Assembly: GCA_037176885.1 (NCBI GenBank)
Contig: JAWWNJ010000016.1
Span: forward strand, 1,302,001 to 1,366,000
DNA: 64,000 nucleotides
Origin: Favolaschia claudopus
Lineage: Eukaryota; Basidiomycota; Agaricomycetes; Agaricales; Mycenaceae
Reading direction: 5' to 3'
This document shows, in pieces, positions 56,845 to 64,000 of this stretch. The first letter of the stretch is position 1; each line of letters starts with the position of its first letter. The translations under genes were made by a program, and so were the position numbers. The notes under the pieces were generated by a model. That model was not told where the DNA came from. It worked only from the letters and a program-made list of their open reading frames with translations, and searched no databases.

Positions 56845-58665
56845 TCAAAACACCGCCCCCGTCCTCACATCCCTGCTCACCCTCTTAATATACCCCCTCC
56901 TCCGCATGTCCTCCAACTTCGCGCATTCCGGATTCGACTGATATATATTATAGCTCTCGGGCAAAAGCGTCTTCAAGTGCTATAAACATCCGTTCATTAT
57001 CATCAGTGATCTCTACGAAACCGAAGGTAGAGGAGAAGAGAACTGACCGCAATGCGTTCAGACGTCTGTGGATGCGTACGTAAGAACGTCGGGATGTTGT
57101 TTCCCTCCTCAAGCCTACTCATGTCCTCGAAGAACCTGGACGCACATGTCAGGCTAAATAAGATGTGACGCACGACACGACACCACTTACCGAGGTGCAG
57201 CGCCAGGATCGTAGCATGCCCGGGACATGAGCTTGAGGCCGACGATATCCGCTGGGTGTCATATTCAGTGGAATTCACTTTCAAGATAACGGCTTCTCAC
57301 CCTCGGTTTCGAGCGCCCTCGAATGCGGCAGCGAATGAAGCAAATTTGCCAGCACCGACGAAATCCCAAAATCCACGCCCAGCAACGCAAGAAGCCCCAT
57401 GACCGGAAACAGCAGCTTCGACTGCGACAGCTGTTCCGCCGAATGCCGCATCGCGACATGTCCAATTTCTACATCGCGCGTTGCTCAGCCTCAATCGAAA
57501 GAGGGAGAGAGAGAGAGAAGACAACAACCCACCATGCCCAATGACAGCCGCCAACCCCTCCTCATTCTTCGCCACCGGCATAATCCCCGTCGATACACAC
57601 ACAAGCCCTGGCGCTGCAAACGCATTCACGAAATTCCTATCATCCACCACCAACACCGTCCACTCCTTCTCCGGATGCATTGTCGGCGAGCGGGGGATCT
57701 CCGACCCCGGCATATGCATGATCTCCGCCCAGGGGTCAAACAGCGCAGTGCTTTCCGGATCTGCATGAGTAGCTTCACCCTCGAGGTACCCGAGATTCGA
57801 CGCGGTTATAATGCGCCGGGTGATACGTCGAACTTCTTGTGTTAAGGGATGGTGGATGGGCAAGATTCTGCCTTGGAATTGTCGGAGCGTGTCTTGGAGG
57901 GCTTGTTGTCGTAGGAAGTCTTCTTGCTGCTTTGATACAGCCATAAATCGACGACGTCCCGTTTCTGGCGCGTTTTCCAGACTGCCAATCAGCATTAGAG
58001 TGAGATTCATCTGGACGAAACAGGGCGGGGATCGGAACGTTTTTCCCCAGGTAAAAAGACGTCTGTCACTGTCGTTCTTCTGCTCGACGTGTTTACGATG
58101 TTTAAGGAAATCAACACCTTTTGTGGACAGTCTCGCAGACAAAAAGATGAACCCTTCGACTAGTGGAAACATCGGTGGTAAAGGATGGATTTTCCCTTTC
58201 CTTTGTTTTAATGGGGCCGAAATAGCCCTCTTTACTGTGATTTTCCACCGAAAGGGTTCATTTTTGCGACATCGAACCTGCCGCCAATGAGGTGCTGTTC
58301 CCGTCAATTTCGCGAGAATCGGTCAATACTCTTCGCAAGAGAGAGGTCTTTTCACCATGGGAAAAACGTCTCACGCCCCGCACTGAAAAAAACACGCACT
58401 GAGAGACATAGAAGCCGCCTAGGAGGAGTCCAGCGGTCACACCAAGAATTGTACCAGAGTTTTTATCGAGTAACGGTTTCTTATTCGGACGCAGTGGCCC
58501 AGAATACAATCTAACATGACGCGCTGCGACTTCGAAACTGCGACCACTAGGACTTGCTCGTCTAAACCAGAGTCCCGATCGTCGTAGAGCGTGAGTCAGG
58601 ACCTGCAACAAGGTATCAGCAGACGAATGAAGTATGTTAAACGCACTAGACCAGACCGTCGACAT
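56845..58665 (-). CDS. OMA1: Mitochondrial inner-membrane metalloprotease OMA1 (M48)
   Basis: Zinc metalloprotease of the mitochondrial inner membrane that takes part in quality control and stress-induced processing. The ATG at 58665 (RC) gives a basic targeting region (RSGLWFRRASPSGRSFEVAA) and a TM stretch (TILGVTAGLLLGGFY). After a long intron come NAPETGRRRFMAVS, EWTVLVVDDRNFVNAFAAPG, GLVCVSTGIMPVAKNEEGLA, AAVIGHEIGHVAMRHSAEQL and ADIVGLKLMSRACYDPGAAP, then FFEDMSRLEEGNNIPTFLRT HP and the tail SRDVRTGAVF, stop at 56845-56847. The HEIGH zinc motif is split by an intron between His and Glu (G/AA), and joins perfectly. The intron at 57982-58399 is 418 nt, far above the local norm. The rest is canonical. 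Confidence 0.92.
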
Positions 58666-59318
58666 CTAAGATTCTAAAATTCTAACAGTCACGATGTCTT
58701 GTCCCGAGCTGTGTTCTTCAAAAGAGAGAATTTCCCCTGCCCCTCCACCGCCCCTCTATCTTTATAGTCGAAAGTGCCGACGAGACGCGTATTAAGCCGG
58801 GCAAGGTGGTGGGAAAAGGTGGGAAAGCGAAAGAACGTGAGGCGTGACAGTCACAAGTCGCCGCGCTCTGACGCTTGGACCTCCAGGATACTGACACGAT
58901 ACTGCTGCATAGTCAGAGACTTGGCTGATTACTCTTGTTCGGATTCCCCTCGGCTTTGGGTGATAACGCGTCTCAGATTTTCTTTTTTCGATTTCTCGTC
59001 TCCAACTCCGGTCTCAAGCTCGTGTCTCATGTTTCTCTATTTATCGTTGCCGAGATTTACCGTCTACTTCGTCGTACGTTCCAGGAAACTCCAGCGCCGC
59101 CCTAGTACTAGCTCCTTGAACAATGTACAACGAATGTTAACTCGCAGTTCATGATCTGTCTCAGACCCGATGCCCCACTTCCGATAGATAGAGATGCTAA
59201 ATCTTCATCCGTCAGCGGATAAAGAATTCAGAAGTGTCTCGTCCCCCGATTCACTCTCCAAAACACATAAAACCACGGCGGACGGATCGCCTACATACTC
59301 AAGAGTCATCCATCCATA
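58666..59318. promoter_or_regulatory. Divergent intergenic region of OMA1 and a DUF6534-type gene
   Basis: About 650 bp between two start codons pointing apart; it should contain both promoters. The minus strand carries TATAAAGATA near 58758-58767, about 95 bp from the OMA1 ATG, a plausible TATA box. No other motif is recognised. Confidence 0.4.
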
Positions 59319-60695
59319 ATGCCATTGCCATTACTGTATAATCATACCCGGATAAAAGTTGCGACCTATGTTCTCGGCGGATGGGTGCGTGTCGTCCTCC
59401 TCCCCCCTCTCTAGACGTCGTCTCACTGGCGCCCTCCTCACTCTACTCTTAGGACATCGGCATCTGCGCCGACTTATTTTTCCAAGGCATCCTCTACACT
59501 CAATTCATCCACTACACGAAAATATGCAAACGCGACTCGCCCTGGCTCAAGCTATTCGTGGCCGGACTAGCATTTTTAACGACTTTGAAATCGATCCAAG
59601 CTATGTATGTCACCTCAGTCTCTTGCATCAGATTTCAATTCAGAACTACTGCCATCTCAGGCTCAATGCTATGGCTACAGATGTCATCAAGTTTGAAGAT
59701 CTCGCCTCAGCGTCAGTTCTGTGGCGGACGCACTGGCTGTTCCACCTTACTGTGATAGGCTCTGCCCTGTTACTATTCTATGTCCAATTATTTTTCTGCG
59801 TCCCGTCTTTGGGTAAGTGTTCAGCTTTGGGCGTCATCATCTAAGCTTATGCTGTTCTAGGTAATGTCTCGGAACATTTATATCGTTTTTGTCGTCTCTC
59901 TCCTGTTCGTTGTGGCTCTCGCGGCCGCGTCTGCTGCGGTACGCTTCATCCACTCCGGCCTGGCGATCATAACAATAACACCGGCAGACCTTCTACATAT
60001 TCAGGCGGGGACTTTGACAGTGGGGCTCGACTGCGTACGCTACGAGTCCATAACAAATACAGTAACCCTAATTGATCGTTTTTCTAGTCGCGGTGCATCT
60101 GGGTACCGCTTTTCTAGGCGATTTGATTCTAACCGTTGGATTGTAGTGTTCCTAATAGTATGTTTTTCCTTAAGTCGTTCCAACCTTTCGTCAATTCATT
60201 CGATTTTCCAGCGTCACTCCCGAGTCGTAATCCCTCACGGAGAAACTGCACACATGGTCAGCGGACTTCTTCGGCTGACAATCCAGGTATTTATCCCCAT
60301 TTGTTCAACTCAATCGCTCCGACCCGACGCTCATCTGGATCCTAGTCTGCCGCCCCCGCCGCATGGTAGCCCTCATAAATTTCATCGCCGCCACACGAAT
60401 CAATGTCACAAACGAACGAATCCGCGTAGAACTCATGCTTTGTGAGATCTCGAACATGGTTCTTCCCCAGCTATACGCCATGTCTGCCATGTGGACGCTC
60501 AATTCAAGAGAAGATATTCGTGCGGAGGCCGAAGGCGCGTCCGAATTGGATACGTTTAGTCTTGTGCCCGCTCCGCCTCCTGCAGATGCCGCATGGAGCG
60601 CAAATGATTCGATCCATGAGACAAGTCCAGGACCCTCGCTCGATATTTTGGACGAAAAGTCGCCACGACTCGGAGACCGTCTAGCTGATCCTTGA
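59319..60695 (+). CDS. DUF6534-type multi-pass membrane protein
   Basis: Seven-TM-like membrane protein of the large Agaricomycete DUF6534 group; function unknown. The ATG at 59319 gives MPLPLLYNHTRIKVATYVLG. After an intron come DIGICADLFFQGILYTQFIH and YTKICKRDSPWLKLFVAGLA. Further segments are FHLTVIGSALLLFYVQLFFC, YIVFVVSLLFVVALAAASAA, a TM containing VHLGTAFLGDLIL, and HGETAHMVSGLLRLTIQ. The family end pattern follows (INFIAATRINVTNERIRVEL, EISNMVLPQLYAMSAMWTLN), with a cytoplasmic acidic tail ending RLGDRLADP, stop at 60693-60695. About five short introns interrupt it. The gene is divergent from OMA1. Confidence 0.84.
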
Positions 60696-61634
60696 GCCGA
60701 CCGATTTCGGACACCATACTGTAGAGCCTATATGAAATAATTACTGTAATTTCGGAATTGCTTTATTTCACGATGAATACAACGCAGCGGAGGGCTCTTG
60801 ATTGTTTTTGGCCTATACTTACACGCAGTATGCATGCACGGGTCTTCCTGGGTAAACCGTCACGCCGACAGATCAAGAAAACGGCAAATGTCCGCATCTC
60901 ACTTCTTGCTTCCATCACATACCTCGGTGTATGCTCAAGCAGGTGATCACACCTGAAAACAGGCTCTCAAAAACGCCGCCAAACCTAATCATACTCGAGG
61001 TAGAGCCGAACAAGCGGCATTATTGCGCTGGCAGCTGGTGCATTTGTCTGACCTCTGGGGTTGGCGACGTCTTGGAAAACTCCCCCCATCCATCCATCTA
61101 TTATCGCCCTTTGTTTGCGCTCTCTGCGGCGAGCAACGTGTTCCAAATACTTCCTATTGCAGTGTTTCCTTCACCATAGTGGTTGTAGTCGGTTTTCGGG
61201 ATCAAGTGAGAGTATCAATCATTTCATCAATCATGTTCGAATTCTATTCTTCTCTTCTCTCATTCAGTACTTCAGGCCACAGTTTCCATTGGACCTCTCG
61301 ATTGGCACCGAGCGACAGTGCCTCTCCCGCTTCACTGTCTCCAAATTGTTTTATTTTTAACCAAGTGCAGGTGCAGATAAGTATCGATCCTCTGCGGAGT
61401 GGGGAACAAATAGTGGTTGGTAAAACTTTCACCTGAAGCGGGGACTCGTCCGTCCTGGTTTTGAATGCGGGCGCGATATCTGCAGAAGGATGGATTGGTG
61501 AGACTGAAATAACATGATCATCAACCGTTCATCCACGGAGTTGGGTCGTGCGTCCCGCCGGCGGCTGTCGTTCAATCATCCATCCAATGTAAAAGAACGG
61601 CCCGTTAAATGCGATCTCCGCCTTACCTCCAACA
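60696..61634. other. Intergenic after the DUF6534-type gene
   Basis: About 940 bp without a supported gene. Short frames only; one ATG-started frame (61514-61783) overlaps the next feature in another frame. Confidence 0.35.
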
Positions 61635-62640
61635 ATGACCTCCTGCTCTTCGTCCTACAAAGAGCCCTCCTCCTCGCAGCTCGGAAAAAAGCCAGCTTTG
61701 AGCAGGTTGACAATCGGTGCCCCTCCACCAACATCACCGTCATCGAGTCCGAACGACAGACGCGTACGCCCTATCGAATATGAGGCCAGTTCCAGATCGC
61801 CTCAAACTAAACGCGCGTCGACGGACGTCGAGTCCACCCGATAATGTTTGGGGCGGGGATGTACGACTTGCCAGCCCCAAAGCCTCCCAAGCCACTGATC
61901 AAGCTGGACAAGAAAACAGCAGGCAGCCTCCGCGACTCCCCCTGATTCACCCTCCATCCACAGCCCAAGCCGGACAAATCGATGGTTCGTCGGACACGGA
62001 CACCAGCCCCATCCCCTTCCACACAGCTTTCTGTTCCCATCCCCGCTCAGGTCATTCCCTCTCCAACGACGCTCAGTGATTCCGTCCGAGCATTTGATGC
62101 CGCACTGGATGTTGGAGGCTGGGATGAAAGGCCGTTACCGACTACGCCTCTCGTATTTGCTTCTTTTTATGGGCAGTACGAAGACGATAGCGTCAGTAGT
62201 CTGCAGGGACAGTACGTTTTCACGACCGGAGTCCTCGTCATTCGACGAAGAGTCTTTCGACGACAGTAACTGGATGTTGGACGATCTGGATTGCGACAGC
62301 GAGACGAGAGCCCCGAGTCCCATCCATTTCGCTGAAGCATCTCGTCCAATCTCATTTCTCCCCCCATGACGCGCCGCATCCGACCACATCTCCCTTTGAT
62401 TGGGCACACGGTGGAGCGGAAACTCGGTCCAACACACCTCTCGCTACCGACTCGTTCGCGGCTTTTAACACCAAAATTCTGGGTAACTATTTTGGGGGAG
62501 CTTCTACAGGAGCGGTAGCGAAGGACAGATGGATTGGGGAATGGAATGAGGACGACATGCAGGAGGTCATCAGGAAATTACGCCTCGTTGAGATGATTTA
62601 CTTGAACGGAAGTAGAATCTATAACGTTGCCTATGCATAA
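61635..62640 (+). CDS. Ser/Pro-rich hypothetical gene, structure unresolved
   Basis: Coding-like stretches lie in several frames. An ATG at 61635 opens a Ser/Pro-rich N-terminus (YKEPSSSQLGKKPALSRLTI). After a possible 150-nt intron come VRRTRTPAPSPSTQLSVPIP and ALDVGGWDERPLPTTPLVFA. Then, in another frame, come FSRPESSSFDEESFDDSNWM and LDDLDCDSETRAPSPIHFAE, which stops at 62369. In a third frame TSPFDWAHGGAETRSNTPLA and AVAKDRWIGEWNEDDMQEVI end with TAA at 62638-62640. No splice set that I could find joins all parts. It is therefore either a gene with unrecognised introns or one with frameshifts. The family is not recognised. Confidence 0.38.
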
Positions 62641-62878
62641 TTGTATCCTCGGGATCAGAAACACGGAAACTGAAAGATGCCCGCGCTATGAGTTGGAAAA
62701 TACAAGCTTTCGTAATTCTTTGGTAAAATCAACCACGGGAACCTATGTTGAAAGACATAAGTAATTCGCAGCGACTGTGATGCACTGAAGCATCTTGCAA
62801 CATTCTGAAGACTTTCGAATCAAAAACATGCTCCCTTATTTACAAATACATCCCCGAAACCGCATCAAAATTTTGGGC

Positions 62879-64000
62879 TTACGCAGACGAGCCCTTCTTC
62901 TGAATCAACGCCTCCATTTCAGCGCGGATGGTTCCCAGCATCTCATCCGTAGACTTCACGGGTTTCCATCCAATGGAGCGAGAGCGCGTCGCCCGGCATC
63001 GAGAGTTCGAGCCCAAGTAGGCTGATCCCTGTACGGAACATGGTCATTATTGTGAGCCTTTACTTAAGACCGTTGTTGAAAACAAAAAAAACAAACCCCG
63101 AAGTATTTGTCGAGTTCCGCCTGGCTGAAAGTGGTTGGTCCGGATTATCGGTCTTTCCCAATGCAACAAGAGCCGAGCCAATGGCTTTCCCGACGTCGTA
63201 CAGAGGAATGCTCGCCATTGGCACCAAAATAAAACCCATTCCATCCGTGTCCGGTACCCTGCATCTGCAACAACTTGATCATAAAGAGTTGCATACAAGT
63301 CGGCGACTGTCAATCAAAATACAGTTGAGGTATCTCGAAACGATTTCGCACTAACGTCAGCACTCACGCTCGTGGATTTCAACATTTGGCCAAAGATTTT
63401 TGCCTTCCCCGACCATACCCGCCCTCCCACGATCCAGGGCGGCGGAAATGAGGAGGGGAATTTGTTGAGAGTGCGGGTTTTAGAATTCCCAGGTCAACAA
63501 GGGGACCGGTGGCAAGCCCATAAATAGTTGACGGGAAGAATAATATAGGTTTTGACATAACCTGGAGGGAAAGCTGAGGATTTTTTTTAGTGAAGCGAAA
63601 CATCCACTTACCTTCACTGTCTGCGGCGACGATCTCCAGATCGACCTCTCTGTGCATTTGCGTAGGAGAAATACTCTGGATCTGGTTGACGTCCGAATCA
63701 TCATATATTGTGACGTCGGAGTGCATTCCTCTGGCGTCGTCGGAGATCACGCCTATTGGCACACCTTGAGTCTATGGTCGCGTAAATACTTGCAGGGAAT
63801 GATACCTGTGCCAGACTTGGGGGGAAGGGGACATTTGAGTAAGACAACATAATCGGTATCTCAAGCTGGTACTCTACTCACCGTGTGACATGAAAATGGG
63901 GACAACCCCCAGCGCATGCCGTTTTTTCAAGCCGCCAGCGTAGCCTTTGCTGCTCCTAAGTCATCGCAATCCGCCTGCAAGCACTTATGACGGGGGGTCT
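62879..64000 (-). pseudogene. NAD(P)-binding epimerase-like pseudogene (5' partial)
   Basis: The minus strand encodes a recognisable extended-SDR/NAD-dependent epimerase-like protein, but the frame changes repeatedly. Conserved pieces are VISDDARGMHSDVTIYDDSD, SPTQMHREVDLEIVAADSEG, YVKTYIILP, STIYGLATGPLVDLGI, IPLLISAALDRGRAGMVGEG, KNLWPNVEIHE, ADLYATLYDQVVADAG, YDVGKAIGSALVALGKTDNP, FSQAELDKYFG and SIGWKPVKSTDEMLGTIRAE, with TAA at 62879-62881. Frameshifts lie near 63530, 63478, 63258, 63202 and 63132, several at short homopolymers (CCC, AAAA, GGG), plus one near 63763. The introns themselves keep good borders. Decay is the simplest reading; clustered consensus errors are the alternative. 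The 5' part runs off the right edge. Confidence 0.8.

Overview
The window is nuclear DNA of a filamentous basidiomycete, most likely an Agaricomycete. Genes are split by many short GT-AG introns (mostly 50-60 nt). Several families are typical of that class: DUF6593, DUF6534-type membrane proteins, DUF6698, a Plavaka (CMC/CACTA-like) transposase, DUF3455 secreted proteins, and a STAND ATPase with an MLKL-like N-terminal bundle. No rRNA, tRNA, CRISPR array or prokaryotic signal was seen. Family names come from recognition of the translated exons; no database search was run.

Layout. 0-5.4 kb: a cytochrome P450 (3' end off the left edge) and a STAND/NLR-like ATPase, divergently transcribed. 5.4-7.8 kb: no confident gene. 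7.8-13.5 kb: a Tvp38/VTT membrane protein, an unknown secreted protein, a diverged direct repeat, and the mitochondrial protein MAM33. 14.3-17.5 kb: a DHA2 transporter whose TM7-TM8 loop is expanded into a roughly 250-residue Pro/His-rich repeat domain. 19.4-23.1 kb: a secretome patch with a small repeat precursor carrying W-K/R-R sites (candidate Kex2-processed peptide) and two tandem DUF3455 secreted proteins. 24.4-33.1 kb: an Old Yellow Enzyme homologue, an F-box protein, a BTB protein, a Rheb GTPase with a CaaX box, and a GH16 glucanase whose predicted catalytic nucleophile lies in a 6-nt microexon.

33.5-41.5 kb: an apparently intact Plavaka DNA transposon. It carries a full transposase plus a DUF6698 gene on the same strand, between inverted subterminal sequences. 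42.8-58.7 kb: two DUF6593 paralogues in opposite orientation with duplicated upstream DNA, a MYND zinc-finger gene and a decayed partial copy of it, a large Pro-rich RRM-like protein, the ubiquitin-conjugating enzyme UBC4/5, a MITE, and the mitochondrial protease OMA1. 59.3-64 kb: a DUF6534-type membrane protein, an unresolved Ser/Pro-rich gene, and an NAD(P)-binding epimerase-like pseudogene with several frameshifts running off the right edge.

Conserved housekeeping genes (MAM33, UBC4/5, OMA1, Rheb, Tvp38) are interspersed with fast-evolving, duplicated or lineage-specific genes and mobile DNA. The strongest leads for unusual biology are the W-K/R-R repeat precursor at 19.4 kb, the Pro/His-rich DHA2 loop, the STAND cell-death-type ATPase, the GH16 microexon, and the DUF6698 cargo of the Plavaka element.
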